A DNA stretch of 64,000 nucleotides from Agromyces marinus (GCF_021442325.1 NZ_CP087879.1:2232001-2296000), one strand, 5' to 3'; positions 16,015-30,072 are shown, counted from the stretch's first letter. Notes: generated by a model from the sequence alone, not told the origin. A program made the numbers and translations.

Positions 16015-16206
16015 GTGGACCCCTACATCGACCCCGGCGTGATCGGCGGCATGGGCATCGCGACCCTGCTGATCGGCGCGCTCATCTACCTCGCCTTCCT
16101 CGCCCTCGCCCTCTGGATCGGCTACCTGATCATCAAGGCGGCGGTGCGCAACGGGCTGCGCGAGCACACGATCTGGCTCGAGCAGCGCCGGGGCCCGCTG
16201 CGCTGA
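16015..16206 (+). CDS. Small single-span membrane protein
   Basis: A 63-residue protein from GTG 16015. After an N-terminal DPYIDPGVIGGMG it has one long hydrophobic segment (IATLLIGALIYLAFLALALWIGYLI) and a basic, cytoplasm-facing tail (KAAVRNGLREHTIWLEQRRGPLR). The positive-inside pattern and good codon usage support it being real. GGGTTGCC in front of the GTG is a poor ribosome site. No function is known. Confidence 0.65.
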   Translation: MDPYIDPGVIGGMGIATLLIGALIYLAFLALALWIGYLIIKAAVRNGLREHTIWLEQRRGPLR

Positions 16207-16227
16207 GCACCCCCGCGGGCCGTTCGG

Positions 16228-16713
16228 TCAGCAGGCGCAGGCGGTCGCGGGTCCGGTGCCCTCGACGTTCGTGAGCGGGTCGACCGGGCGGTGCGCGCGT
16301 CCGCCGTCGTGCTCGAAGGCGAACCCCTCGCGGACCCAGTACTCGAATCCGCCGATCATCTCCTTGACGGGGTGGCCCGACTCGGCGAACGCGAGCGCCG
16401 CGCGCGTCGCGCCGTTGCATCCCGGACCCCAGCAGTACACGACGACCGGGGTCCCCGGTTCGATGCGCGCGCCCGCCTCTGCGGCGATGCGGCGCCCGGG
16501 AAGGTGGATCGCGCCCGGGATCCGGCCCGCCGCCCAGGCCGCATCGCTGCGGGTGTCGACCAGCACGAAGCCGGGCCGCTCGGCGGCGAGCGCCGCCGCG
16601 ACGTCGGCGACGTCCGTCTCGTAGGCGAGCCGCCCGCGGAAGTGTCGCACGGCGTCGGCACTCGTGGCGACGTGGTCGAAGAGTGCGGGTGCCGTGGCGG
16701 TCGTGTTCGTCAT
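16228..16713 (-). CDS. Rhodanese-like domain protein
   Basis: A 161-residue single-domain rhodanese. The CH2-type features are visible: FVLVDTRSDAAWAAGRIPGAIHLP and then the active-site loop VVVYCWGPGCNGATRAALAFAE with C94 as the likely persulfide-carrying cysteine, and IGGFEYWVREGF. A second Cys (C99) in the loop (CWGPGC) and a C-terminal ACAC are notable and could allow disulfide chemistry. ATG 16711-16713 gives a normal family start. Convergent with the small membrane protein gene. Confidence 0.9.
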   Translation of the reverse strand: MTNTTATAPALFDHVATSADAVRHFRGRLAYETDVADVAAALAAERPGFVLVDTRSDAAWAAGRIPGAIHLPGRRIAAEAGARIEPGTPVVVYCWGPGCNGATRAALAFAESGHPVKEMIGGFEYWVREGFAFEHDGGRAHRPVDPLTNVEGTGPATACAC

Positions 16714-16798
16714 GCCCCGATACTCGCAGCCGACCCGCCCGGCGCGGCGCGGGTGCGGCGGACAACGATGCGCGACTTCCCGCCAAAGCGGGCGGGCG

Positions 16799-18082
16799 TC
16801 AGTCGCCCCGCAGGAACGCCCCGACCGCTGCACCGAGCGCGACGAGGTCCTCGACGTGCGCGAGTTCGCGCGCGGAGTGCATCGACAGCAGCGGCGGGCC
16901 GACGTCGACGGTCCGGATCCCGAGTCGCGTCGCGGTCAGCGGTCCGATCGTCGATCCGCACGGGATCGTGTTGTTCGACACGAACTCCTGCGTCGGCACC
17001 CCGGCCGCACGGCACGCCGCCGCCCACAACGCCGCACCGGCGGCATCCGTCGCGTACCGCTGGTTCGCGTTGATCTTCAGCAGCGGGCCGCCGCCCAGCA
17101 CCGGACGGTTCACGGGGTCGTGCCGCTCCGGGTAGTTGGGATGCACCGCGTGGCCGGCGTCGCTCGAGACGTGCCACGACCGGGCGAAGGCGCGCCGCGC
17201 ATCTTCGACGCCGGCGCCGAGGCCGGACCCGATGCGCGCCAGCACGTCCTCGAGGAACGGCCCGCTCGCACCCGATCGCGACTCCGAACCGAGTTCCTCG
17301 TGGTCGAACGCGGCGAGGACGCTGATGTGCTCGGCCGTGCCGTCGACGCTGAGGATGCCGGTCAGCCCGGCGTGCACCGAGGTGAGGTTGTCCATCCGGC
17401 CCGACGCGAGGAACGCGTCGTCGCGCCCGAAGCGGGCGGGCGGTGCGGCGTCGACGACGTGCACGTCGTGGCCGACGACGTGCTCGGGGTCGAGGCCGGC
17501 GGTCGCGGCGAGGTGGGCGAGGATGTCGGCGGGGTCGCCCGCGGCCTCGACGCCCCAGATCGGCTGGACGTGTCGCTGCTTGTCGAGCGTCAGCCCGTCG
17601 TTGTTGACGCCCCGATCGAGGTGGATCGCGAGCTGCGGGATGCGCAGCAGCGCACCGGTCGCCACGAGGTGCGTCGCACCGTCGCGCGTGGCCAGGCGGC
17701 CCGCGAGCCGGAGCTCCCGGTCGAGCCAGGAGTTCAGCAGCGGCCCGCCGTAGACCTCGACGTTGGCCTGCGAGAGGCCCGCGGCGCTCGAGGACGGGTT
17801 GGGCTTGAGCTTGAACGAGGGCGAGTCGGTGTGCGCGCCGAGGATCCGGAACGGCGTGGTCGGTCCGGCGCCCGCGGGCTGCACCCACGCGATGACGGCC
17901 CCGTCGCGGACGACGACCCGGCGGCCGGGCCCGGCCGGCCAGGCGTCGGCCTCCTCGAGGCGTTCGAATCCGGCCTCCTCGAGCCGCCGCGCCGTTTCGG
18001 CGGCGGCGTGGTACGACGACGGCGCTGCCGTGACGAATGCGGAGAAGTCCTGGATGGTCGAGTCGACGTCGGGGAGGGCCAT
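16799..18082 (-). CDS. M18-family metalloaminopeptidase (aspartyl aminopeptidase type)
   Basis: Cytosolic aminopeptidase of 427 residues that removes N-terminal, often acidic, residues. The M18 metal ligands and catalytic residues are recognisable: H in LGAHTDSPSFKLKPNP, D in the RMDNLTSVHAG segment, the EE of FDHEELGSES and the C-terminal H in LLSMHSARELAHVEDL. GVNNDGLTLDKQRHVQPIW is also typical. Length is normal for bacterial M18 enzymes. The ATG (18082) is preceded by GGGGGG, which may serve as a ribosome site. It is followed on the same strand by nothing close, and it lies 35 bases after the J-domain gene. Confidence 0.93.
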   Translation of the reverse strand: MALPDVDSTIQDFSAFVTAAPSSYHAAAETARRLEEAGFERLEEADAWPAGPGRRVVVRDGAVIAWVQPAGAGPTTPFRILGAHTDSPSFKLKPNPSSSAAGLSQANVEVYGGPLLNSWLDRELRLAGRLATRDGATHLVATGALLRIPQLAIHLDRGVNNDGLTLDKQRHVQPIWGVEAAGDPADILAHLAATAGLDPEHVVGHDVHVVDAAPPARFGRDDAFLASGRMDNLTSVHAGLTGILSVDGTAEHISVLAAFDHEELGSESRSGASGPFLEDVLARIGSGLGAGVEDARRAFARSWHVSSDAGHAVHPNYPERHDPVNRPVLGGGPLLKINANQRYATDAAGAALWAAACRAAGVPTQEFVSNNTIPCGSTIGPLTATRLGIRTVDVGPPLLSMHSARELAHVEDLVALGAAVGAFLRGD

Positions 18083-18117
18083 CCCCCCATCTTCGCAAAC
18101 CCGGGCGGGCCGCCGGT

Positions 18118-19050
18118 TCAGGCGAAGTCCACGACCGCCTGCAGTCGGGCGCGGATCTCCATGACGTCGGCGCCGCCGAGTTGCGGCGAGCCCGGGATGC
18201 CCTCGCGGATCGCGCTCGCCAGTCGCGAGCGGCGCACGAGCACGAGCGCGGCACCGCGCGTCGAGCCGCCGACCTCGAGCGGGACCGCGGCGTCGGCGTC
18301 GGGGACGACCACGACGAGCGCCGTGGGCTTGACCCGTGCCGGCCGGGTCACCGCCTTCGCGCGCGCGGCGAGCGCACGCATCGGCCGCTCGCCGGCGAGC
18401 GGTTCCCCGATGAGTTCCCCGCGCTTGAAGGCGACCGGACCGCCCCAGTCCTCCGACTGGATCGCGATCAGCCCGGTCGGCCCGAGCACGAGATGGTCGA
18501 GCTTGGGCGGAAGACCCGCGCCCGCGGCATCCGTCGCGAGGTCGTGCCAGACCGTGTAGGCGATGCCGAGCGTCGAGAGGGTTCGCGCGGTCTCCTCCTC
18601 GGCGAGCGCGTCGGCGAGGAGGTGCCGCAGGTCGCGGGGCGCCCGACGCACGAGCGCCGGGTCGTAGGGGTCCTCGAGCGTGACGCCGCGCCCGGCCCAT
18701 TCGCGGATGAGCTCGAGGTAGCGCTGCCTGGTCCAGCCGCCCGGGTGCCCGTAGGTGCGCGCCAGCGGGCGCGAGTCGCGCCTGGCCCGTGGAGCGGATG
18801 GCGCCCACGGCGCGTGCTCGGGCTCGGCCATGCCCGGTCCGCGTCCGCGATCGAACGCCGCGCGGGCCTCGGGCGTGCCGACGAGTTCCCAGGCCCGCTG
18901 CACCGCGTGGAAGCGGGCGGCGTCGCCGCCGGTGTCGGGGTGGGCGTGCCGCAAAGCGCGCCGGTAGGCGGTGCGCAGGGTCGCGGCGTCCGCGTCGGCG
19001 GCCACGCCGAGGACCTCGTACGGCGAATCGGAGAGCGGGGAGTCGGGCAT
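18118..19050 (-). CDS. DnaJ-domain protein fused to a degenerate NERD-like domain
   Basis: A 310-residue protein. Residues 9-70 are a J domain with the HPD motif at 37-39 (RALRHAHPDTGGDAARFHAVQRAWELVG), able to stimulate DnaK ATPase. Residues ~100-260 resemble a NERD (nuclease-related) domain: LAEEETARTLSTLGIAYTVWHDL, then LDHLVLGPTGLIAIQSEDWGG. In active NERD proteins this strand reads roughly IDxKxWxG; here Asp-x-Lys is replaced by Gln-Ser-Glu, so nuclease activity is doubtful. A TATCCT element about 30 bases upstream suggests a leadered mRNA. Function unknown. Confidence 0.8.
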   Translation of the reverse strand: MPDSPLSDSPYEVLGVAADADAATLRTAYRRALRHAHPDTGGDAARFHAVQRAWELVGTPEARAAFDRGRGPGMAEPEHAPWAPSAPRARRDSRPLARTYGHPGGWTRQRYLELIREWAGRGVTLEDPYDPALVRRAPRDLRHLLADALAEEETARTLSTLGIAYTVWHDLATDAAGAGLPPKLDHLVLGPTGLIAIQSEDWGGPVAFKRGELIGEPLAGERPMRALAARAKAVTRPARVKPTALVVVVPDADAAVPLEVGGSTRGAALVLVRRSRLASAIREGIPGSPQLGGADVMEIRARLQAVVDFA

Positions 19051-19134
19051 GTACTCGCTTTCGGTGGGCGTGCACGAGGATACCGCCGTGCGCCGGGATG
19101 TCGTTGTGCGCCGGGATGCCGCCGGACGCGCGCG

Positions 19135-20730
19135 TCAGTCGGCGACGGGCCGCAGCAGGCCGCCCGCGACGAGTTCGCGGGTCGCTGCGGCGAGTTCGGT
19201 CCAGAGGTCGCCGGCGTCGACCTCCAGCAGGTGGGCGATCGCGTCGACGAGGACGCCGAGCGGGAGGTCGCCGTCCGCGGCGCCGACGAGCGCGGCGAGC
19301 CCGGTCCCCGCGTCCACGACCCGGCCGAACCCGCCGCCCTGCCGCAGCAGGATCACGGTCGGCGCCTCCGCGCCGGGCCAGTGGTGGCGTTCCTCGGTGA
19401 CGTCCTCGGCGACGGCGACGCGCAGGTCGCGGAGTTCGTCGTCGTCGAGTGCCGCGACCAGGTCGGATGCCGCGAGGCACGCCTCGAGGTGTGCGGCGAG
19501 TCCGCCCGTGGTGTCGCCGAGCGGGCCGTGCAGGCGCTCGGTGCGTGCGAGGGATGGGGCGGCGCCGTCGGCAGGGCGCCGCAGCAGCACGTAGCCGAAG
19601 CCGACGGCGTCCACGCCGCGATCGGCGAAGTCGTCGAGCCAGGCCGAGTGGAGGGCTTCGAAGGCGGGCGTGCCGGGCCTGGTGCCACCGTCGCGGATCC
19701 AGGTCTCGGCGTACTCGCCCGGGTCCTGGCGTTCGCGTTCGACGATCCAGTACTCCAGGCCCGCCCGGGAGGCCCAGTCCGCGATGCGTTCGAGCCCGTC
19801 GAGCGGCGCGCCCGCGCGACGGTACTCCCAGTTGCCGAGCAGTTGCGCGATCCCGCCCGCGGCGAGCCGTTCTGCGGCGCCGCGGACGACGGCCTCGACG
19901 ATGCCGTCGCCGACCATCCCCCCGTCGCGGTACTCGTATTCGGGCACGCCGTGCGCTCGGGGCGTGATGACGAACGGCGGGTTCGACACGATCCGGTCGA
20001 CCCGGTCGGCGCCGAGCGGTTCGTAGAGGCTTCCGAGCCGGAACTCGATGCCGTCGACCGCGTTGAGCCGCGCGTTCAGGCGGGCGTACCGCAGGGCCCG
20101 TTCCGAGATGTCGCTCGCGATCACCCGGTCGCTGAAGCGGGCCGCGTGCATCGCCTGGATGCCGCATCCGGTTCCGAGGTCGAAGCTCGTCCCGACCGGC
20201 CGCTGCAGCATGAGCCCGCTGAGCGTCGTCGATGCGCCGCCGACGCCGAGCACGTACCGCTCGGGCAGCGGCCCGCCGGTCGCGAGCTCGCCGGGATCGG
20301 ACGCGATCCACCAGTTCCCGGTGCCGAGGCGGTCGGTGAAGGCGTAGGGCCTGAGGTCGGCCGTCGGGACCAGCCGGTCCGCGCTCGCGCGGACCAGTCC
20401 CAGCCGGACGGCGCGTTCGATCCCGGTCCGCGGCAGCGCGGCGGCGAGGTCGGCGGATGCCACGGGCATGCCGAGCACGAATGCGCGCACGAGCACGGCG
20501 AGCCGGCGACGGTCCGCGTGGTCCGCGTGGTCCGCGCCGATCGCGTCGAGGACCCGCAGGGCCGGCACCCGGTGGCCGCGTCGGAGGGCCGCGCCGGGGT
20601 GCGTCGCGGCGCCTGCCGTGCCGGACTCCCAGAGCGCTTCGACGCCCTCGACGGTGAAGCCCGCGTCGCCGAGGTCGGCCGCGAGCGCGTCGACCGCTGC
20701 GAGGTCGAGGGGCTCATCGGGGGTGGTCAT
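19135..20730 (-). CDS. Class I SAM-dependent methyltransferase, PrmC/HemK-like with N-terminal extension
   Basis: A 531-residue actinobacterial protein. The first ~170 residues are an Ala-rich winged-helix-like region found with this family. The methyltransferase domain follows: SFDLGTGCGIQAMHAARFSDRVIASDISERAL (motif I) and IVSNPPFVITPR with the NPPF motif at residues 250-253, which marks N-methylation of glutamine or adenine. The C-terminal ~130 residues are another uncharacterised region. The target (protein glutamine, DNA or RNA) cannot be told. ATG 20728-20730 was chosen; an ATG at 20757 in the same frame is possible. Confidence 0.87.
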   Translation of the reverse strand: MTTPDEPLDLAAVDALAADLGDAGFTVEGVEALWESGTAGAATHPGAALRRGHRVPALRVLDAIGADHADHADRRRLAVLVRAFVLGMPVASADLAAALPRTGIERAVRLGLVRASADRLVPTADLRPYAFTDRLGTGNWWIASDPGELATGGPLPERYVLGVGGASTTLSGLMLQRPVGTSFDLGTGCGIQAMHAARFSDRVIASDISERALRYARLNARLNAVDGIEFRLGSLYEPLGADRVDRIVSNPPFVITPRAHGVPEYEYRDGGMVGDGIVEAVVRGAAERLAAGGIAQLLGNWEYRRAGAPLDGLERIADWASRAGLEYWIVERERQDPGEYAETWIRDGGTRPGTPAFEALHSAWLDDFADRGVDAVGFGYVLLRRPADGAAPSLARTERLHGPLGDTTGGLAAHLEACLAASDLVAALDDDELRDLRVAVAEDVTEERHHWPGAEAPTVILLRQGGGFGRVVDAGTGLAALVGAADGDLPLGVLVDAIAHLLEVDAGDLWTELAAATRELVAGGLLRPVAD

Positions 20731-20821
20731 GCGTGTGCCGGTCACGTTCACATTCAACCAGTGGCGGCTCGGGACGATCCGTCACGCGCACGTCACCCGG
20801 CGTCCATGCCCGCTGTCGCGG

Positions 20822-20863
20822 CGTAACCCGCACGACACACGCACCGCGTAGGTTCGGGTTACG
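20822..20863. promoter_or_regulatory. Promoter region with 9-bp inverted repeat
   Basis: CGTAACCCG (20822-20830) and CGGGTTACG (20855-20863) are perfect inverted 9-mers, 24 bases apart. The right arm runs into TACGAT (20860-20865), a plausible -10 for the gene at 20891. A regulator bridging the two arms would cover the whole promoter. It lies in the divergent region between the methyltransferase and the small hypothetical gene. Confidence 0.45.
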
Positions 20864-20890
20864 ATCGGGACCAGCGAGGGGAGGTCGCAC

Positions 20891-21223
20891 ATGGCGGAGC
20901 AGCGTACGCTCGAGCACCTGCGACAGGATGCGCGCGACGAACTCGCTGCGCTCATCGAACTGCGATGCCGTCTCGGCGAGGACCCGTGGGCGTTCCTGCC
21001 GGAGATGCCGTCGGTCGACGAGCAGGTCGTCGCGACGCTCCGCGAGGAGCTCCTGCACACCGACCGGTGGGCTCCGGCGCGGTCCCGCGCGTACCACCCG
21101 ACGGCGCGGCGCGGGGCTGCCGAGCGCTTCGAGTACGACCTGCTGCGCACGATCGCGCTGGATCACCCGGAGTTGAGCGCCGCGGTGTGGAGCATGATCG
21201 ACCGGGTGCCCTCGACCTGGTGA
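20891..21223 (+). CDS. Small conserved-looking hypothetical protein
   Basis: A 110-residue soluble protein, mostly alpha-helical by composition (EQRTLEHLRQDARDELAALIELRCRLGE, then VDEQVVATLREELLHTDRW), with several aromatic residues and no signal peptide or membrane span. Not recognised. It has a good ribosome site (GAGGGGAGG, eight bases before ATG) and its own promoter-like TACGAT. It is convergent with pnuC, seven bases away. Confidence 0.75.
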   Translation: MAEQRTLEHLRQDARDELAALIELRCRLGEDPWAFLPEMPSVDEQVVATLREELLHTDRWAPARSRAYHPTARRGAAERFEYDLLRTIALDHPELSAAVWSMIDRVPSTW

Positions 21224-21230
21224 CGTCCGG

Positions 21231-21887
21231 TCAGGCGGGCTGCGCGCGCCGTTGGACGCGCATCCAGACGAGGAAACCGGCGATCGTGAACACGCCGTAG
21301 AAGAGGTAGAGCAGCGCCGAGGCGTAGTAGCCGGCGCTGACGAGCAGCGGCACGCCGACCACGTCCACCGCGACCCAGATCAGCCAGAACTCGGTCCATC
21401 CGCGCGCCATGCCCCAGGTCGCGAGCAGGGACCCGACGAAGATCCACGCGTCGGCCCAGACCGGCTCGAACGAGCCGAGGGCGCGGAAGACGGGCGTGAG
21501 CAGGGCGGTCCCGCCGACGAGCAGCACGACGAGCAGGGCCCGCTCGCGCCCGCTCGCCCACCGCGGCCGCACCGCGGGCGCGTCCCGGTCGCCGTGCCGG
21601 GTGTGCGACCACCGCAGCCATCCGTACACCGAGACCACGATGAACATGACCTGCCGCGCGGCCTGGCCGAGCAGGTTCACGGGGTTGGGCGTGCCGAACA
21701 CGGCTCCCAGGAACACCGTGAACAGGAGGACGTTCCCGACGATGCCGACCGGCCACGCCCACACCCTGCGGCGCATGCCGCCGACGGCGGAGGCGAGCCC
21801 GAACGCGTTGCCCACGATCTCCCGCCAGAGGACGACCTGTCCGCCGATGACCAGTTGCGCGTCGAACAGCCACTCGATGGGGTTCAT
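21231..21887 (-). CDS. pnuC: Nicotinamide riboside/mononucleotide transporter, PnuC family
   Basis: A 218-residue membrane protein with about seven helices. PnuC signatures are present: WREIVGNAFGLASAVGGMRRRVWAWPVGIVGNVLLFTVF (the W-P-x-G-I-x-x-N motif), YGWLRW and WAVDVVGVPLLVSAGYYASALLYLFYGVF. It imports an NAD+ precursor by facilitated diffusion, with trapping by phosphorylation inside. Its ATG overlaps the stop of the DUF3054 gene (ATGA). No NAD-related riboswitch was seen upstream. Confidence 0.93.
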   Translation of the reverse strand: MNPIEWLFDAQLVIGGQVVLWREIVGNAFGLASAVGGMRRRVWAWPVGIVGNVLLFTVFLGAVFGTPNPVNLLGQAARQVMFIVVSVYGWLRWSHTRHGDRDAPAVRPRWASGRERALLVVLLVGGTALLTPVFRALGSFEPVWADAWIFVGSLLATWGMARGWTEFWLIWVAVDVVGVPLLVSAGYYASALLYLFYGVFTIAGFLVWMRVQRRAQPA

Positions 21888-22321
21888 CGGGCGTGCGGCG
21901 CGCCCGCGCGCGCCCGGAGTCGGCGGACGAGCGCCGCGGCGCCGCGCCACCCGACGAGGAGGACCCCGAGGGTGAGGGTCGCCACGATGACGAACGCGAG
22001 CGCGGTCCCCGCCCCGGTCGCGAGGCGGAGCAGCATGCCGAGGGCGAGCGTCGCGACCCACACCACGACACCGGTGGGGAGGACGGCCAGCGGATGGCGC
22101 CACCCGCGGATCACGACCCACCCGGCGGCGAGCCCGACCAGGAACGGCCATGCGGTGGCCCAGATACCGGATGCGTCGAGCGTCTCGCTGTGGCTGCCGC
22201 GCCCGAGCGCGGCGAAGACGACGACGAGCACGGCGTCGACCGCGATCGCCGCGAGGACCGTGCCGGTCGACGTGCGCTGCGGTCCGGTCGGCGTGCGGTG
22301 CGTGGGGGCGGTGCCGCTCAT
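21884..22321 (-). CDS. DUF3054 family integral membrane protein
   Basis: A 145-residue protein with four transmembrane helices: VLAAIAVDAVLVVVFAALGRGSHS, a segment around ATAWPFLVGLAAGWVVI, LPTGVVVWVATLALGMLLRLA, and LAFVIVATLTLGVLLVGWRGAA. The WPFLVGLAAGW and GR.SH motifs are characteristic of DUF3054, found in many actinobacteria without known function. TACGAT ends six bases before the ATG (leaderless type). Translationally coupled to pnuC downstream. Confidence 0.88.
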   Translation of the reverse strand: MSGTAPTHRTPTGPQRTSTGTVLAAIAVDAVLVVVFAALGRGSHSETLDASGIWATAWPFLVGLAAGWVVIRGWRHPLAVLPTGVVVWVATLALGMLLRLATGAGTALAFVIVATLTLGVLLVGWRGAAALVRRLRARAGAPHAR

Positions 22322-22365
22322 CCGACCATCGTAGGTCGCGTCGGGGCCGGCGCCGCGCGGCGCGT

Positions 22366-24273
22366 TCACACCTGCTCGGCCACCTCGCGCAGGGCGTCCG
22401 CGTCGGTCACCGGCAGGGCGCAGACGAACGAGCGGCACAGGTACGCCGCAGCCGCCCCGTCGCGCAGCCCGCGGCCGGCGAAGAGCTCGAAACCGGCGTC
22501 GGCGAACCGCTCGGCCTGCGTTGGGGTGACGATGGCGGTGACGGATGTCGCGAGCCGATGCGCCGCGGTCGCGAGGCCGTCGTCCGCCGACCGGTCCGGG
22601 ACGACCACGACGAGCTGCGTCAGCGGCGCCTCGAGCCTGGCCATGACCGCGAGCGCACCGCCGAACGCGATGGGCCGAGCGGGAGCGATGCCCGCGACCT
22701 GTCGCAGCGTCGCGCCGGCGAGCTCGCGGTAGCGGTCGCCCGCGCCGAGGGCCGCGAGCAGGCGTGCGGCGTCGGCGCACGCGGTGGCGCCCGACGGGGT
22801 CGCGCCTTCGGAGGGGTCGTCGGCGAAGCCGAGTCCTCGCGCCGCGAGCACGGGGTCTGCGCCGCCCGGGGCGGCGAACGGAACGCCCGCGGCGTTCGCG
22901 TCCTCCGGGTCGCCGCCGATGTCCTGCCGCGCGTTGGCGGCGGCGGATGCCGCGTCGACGAGGTCGCGTGCGGCGATCGCGTACCGCACCTCGCCGGTCG
23001 CGAGCGCGAGCCGCACGAGCCCGCCGGCGAGCATGCCGGTGTCTTCGAGTGTGGCGGGCGCGGTGGATGGCACGCCGTCGAGGGAGGCGCGCACGAGCGT
23101 CCCGTCGGATCCGACGTGGTCGGCGAGCATGCGGTCGGCCGCGCGGCGCGCGGCGTCCAGCACGGCCGGCTGGTCGAAGACGACGGCCGCGCGGGCGAGC
23201 GCGCCGATCGCGAGCCCGTTCCACCCGGTGAGCAGCTTCGCATCGATCGCCGGGGGTTCGAGTTCCGCGCGCCCCGCGGCGTCGCGTCGGTAGTAGCCGC
23301 CCTCGTCGCGGCGACCGTCGATCGTGCTCTCGGAGTCCTGGGCGCTCGCGAATCCGCCGCCGGGCACCTGCAGGCGTTCGGTGACGAATCCCACGATGCC
23401 GTGGGCGAGCGGTTCGAGGAACGCGGGTGCGTCCTCGCTGCTCGCGAGTTCGGCTGCCACGCCCAGCAGGAGCGCGTTGTCGGTGAGCATCCGTTCGTAG
23501 TGCGGTTCGCTCCAGTCGGCGCGCGTCGCGTAGCGGAAGAAGCCCCCTTCGACGGGGTCCCGCAGTGGCGATGCGCCCATGCGGTGCAGGGTGCGCGTCG
23601 CGAGCGCACGCCCGTCGGGTCCGGATGCCGCCAGGAAGTCGAGCACGGGTGCGACGGGGAACTTGGGTGCCCCGCCGAACCCGCCGTGGACGGCGTCCTC
23701 GTCGGCGGCGAGGAGCTCGACCGCGCGGTCGAGCTCGGTGCGTGCCGGCAGGTCGCCCGTGAGTCGGGCAGCGGATGCCGCGCCGAGCGCGTCGGCGACG
23801 GCCGCCGCGGTCCGGTCGAGGTCGCTGCGCCGCTCGCGCCAGGCTTCGTCGACCGCGTCGAGGACGTCGGTGAACGCGGGCATGCCCTGCACGGCGCGCG
23901 GCGGGAAGTAGGTGCCGGCGTAGAAGGGCCGGCCGTCGGGCCGTGCGAACACGGTCAGCGGCCAGCCGAGCTGCCGGGTGAAGGCGGATGCCGCGGCGAG
24001 GTAGCTCGCGTCGACTTCCGGATGCTCCTCGCGGTCGACCTTGATCGCGACGAACCGCGAGTTGACTGCGGCGCCGACCGCGGGGTCGCTGAAGCTCTCG
24101 CGAGCCATGACGTGGCACCAGTGGCAGGTGGCGTAGCCGATCGAGATCAGCACGGGGACCTCGCGGCGGAGGGCCTCGTCGAAGGCCTCCTCGCCCCACG
24201 GGTACCAGTCGACGGGATTGTCGGCGTGGGCTCGGAGGTACGGGCTGAGGGCGTGCGCGAGTCGGTTCCCCAT
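22366..24273 (-). CDS. YyaL-type thioredoxin-domain (DUF255) and AGE-like six-hairpin protein
   Basis: A 635-residue cytoplasmic protein. The N-terminal thioredoxin-fold region begins [25 protein letters not shown] and has [11 protein letters not shown] with the C50-x-x-C53 pair, typical of the spermatogenesis-associated protein 20/YyaL family. The rest resembles an (alpha/alpha)6 barrel ([64 protein letters not shown]) similar to N-acylglucosamine 2-epimerases. Its biochemical role is unsettled. TACGCT lies six bases before the ATG, suggesting leaderless transcription. It is the last gene before the rRNA operon's terminator. Confidence 0.93.
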   Translation of the reverse strand: MGNRLAHALSPYLRAHADNPVDWYPWGEEAFDEALRREVPVLISIGYATCHWCHVMARESFSDPAVGAAVNSRFVAIKVDREEHPEVDASYLAAASAFTRQLGWPLTVFARPDGRPFYAGTYFPPRAVQGMPAFTDVLDAVDEAWRERRSDLDRTAAAVADALGAASAARLTGDLPARTELDRAVELLAADEDAVHGGFGGAPKFPVAPVLDFLAASGPDGRALATRTLHRMGASPLRDPVEGGFFRYATRADWSEPHYERMLTDNALLLGVAAELASSEDAPAFLEPLAHGIVGFVTERLQVPGGGFASAQDSESTIDGRRDEGGYYRRDAAGRAELEPPAIDAKLLTGWNGLAIGALARAAVVFDQPAVLDAARRAADRMLADHVGSDGTLVRASLDGVPSTAPATLEDTGMLAGGLVRLALATGEVRYAIAARDLVDAASAAANARQDIGGDPEDANAAGVPFAAPGGADPVLAARGLGFADDPSEGATPSGATACADAARLLAALGAGDRYRELAGATLRQVAGIAPARPIAFGGALAVMARLEAPLTQLVVVVPDRSADDGLATAAHRLATSVTAIVTPTQAERFADAGFELFAGRGLRDGAAAAYLCRSFVCALPVTDADALREVAEQV

Positions 24274-24333
24274 CGACCCAGCGTACGCAGTCGAGGCGGT
24301 CGCCGCCCGTGCTCGTGCGGGTGGGTGGAACGA

Positions 24334-24386
24334 CAGAAGAGCCACCCTCCGGCGTTCGTTGTTGAACGTGGTGGGTGGCTCTTCTG
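24334..24386 (-). terminator. rRNA operon terminator
   Basis: CAGAAGAGCCACCC (24334-24347) and GGGTGGCTCTTCTG (24373-24386) form a perfect 14-bp stem ending eight bases after the 5S rRNA; the loop holds a second short pair (GAACG/CGTTC). A short pyrimidine stretch (TCGTTCC) follows on the minus strand. Position and stability fit an intrinsic terminator for the rRNA transcript. Confidence 0.85.
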
Positions 24387-24393
24387 GATGTTG

Positions 24394-24513
24394 TGTCCGG
24401 CGGTGTCCTACTCTCCCACAGGGTCGCCCCTGCAGTACCATCGGCGCTGCGAGTCTTAGCTTCCGGGTTCGGAATGTGTCCGGGCGTTTCCCTCGCGCTA
24501 TGGCCGCCGAAAC
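24394..24513 (-). rRNA. rrf: 5S ribosomal RNA
   Basis: A 120-nt gene. On the minus strand it starts GTTTCGGCGGCCATAGCG and ends in the complementary ACACCGCCGGACA, forming helix I. The internal CCCGGAAGCTAAG and GATGGTACTGC blocks are universal 5S features. Ends are accurate to a few bases. Confidence 0.95.
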
Positions 24514-24748
24514 TCTAGAACCAACATGCTCCCCGACCCGTCACCCCCGGCTGTGTGCGGGGTGGGTGGGGTGTTGGTGGTCTCGGTCCCCCCTGGTGTC
24601 CCGCCGCGCGCCTGTCCGGGCGGTTGGTGGGGTGGGGGTGTCGCTGTGTTGTTATGTGTGTGTTTCCGTCTGAAGGGAACCACAGAGTGGACGCGAGTCA
24701 CCTTGGCCACACACCACCGCCTTGAAACGTGGTGTGTGTAGTGATTAT
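24514..24748 (-). other. 23S-5S internal spacer with processing stems
   Basis: No gene. Next to the 23S 3' end, CACACACCAC (24708-24717) and GTGGTGTGTG (24729-24738) make a perfect 10-bp hairpin. In the transcript, CTCGCGTCCACT (from 24685-24696) is the exact complement of AGTGGACGCGAG in the 16S-23S spacer, and 24741-24754 pairs with 27840-27853; both would bring the 23S ends together for RNase III-type processing. Confidence 0.8.
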
Positions 24749-29822
<5,074 letters not shown>

Positions 29823-30063
29823 AAAAAATGGTTCCCAACACCCCGAAAGGCGTCAGGGAGTTCAAATCACTGACAGAGAAACAACTGACTTACAAAAATC
29901 AAATTGTCCATCAATCAAAGGAAACCCATCCCCTCCCGAAAGAGGAAACACGGGATTCAAAAAATTGGCATTGAACATAGTGCACGCTGTTGAGTTCTCA
30001 AGGAACGGACGCACCCGACAGGCCTTCTCGAATCCGAGGCGACCCCGTCAGGGCAACTTCCCT
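29823..30063 (-). promoter_or_regulatory. rRNA leader with boxA-like antitermination site
   Basis: AT-rich leader RNA of the rRNA operon. CCTTGAGAACTCAAC (29989-30003, minus strand) matches the boxA-like element repeated in the 16S-23S spacer and widespread in actinobacterial rRNA leaders, where NusB/NusE-type antitermination is expected. A T8 run lies right before the 16S 5' end. No reading frame here looks coding. Confidence 0.7.
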
Positions 30064-30072
30064 ACTGTACCA
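30064..30072 (-). promoter_or_regulatory. Possible extended -10 promoter of the rRNA operon (P3)
   Basis: TGG-TACAGT on the minus strand (hexamer 30069-30064) has a TGn extension and sits where the GC-rich upstream DNA gives way to the AT-rich leader. No good -35 is present at 17-18 bases. Weak on its own, but its position close to the leader is right. Confidence 0.4.

Noticed and set aside
18083-20311. N-terminal continuation of the M18 frame giving a 1170-residue protein
   Set aside because: The upstream part runs out of frame through two real genes and is Arg-rich; the ATG at 18082 matches the family start.
18037-20826. Long plus-strand frame of about 930 codons opposite the J-domain and methyltransferase genes
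   Set aside because: Composition (Arg, Gly, Asp, Val) is that of an antisense shadow; both opposite-strand genes have firm family motifs.
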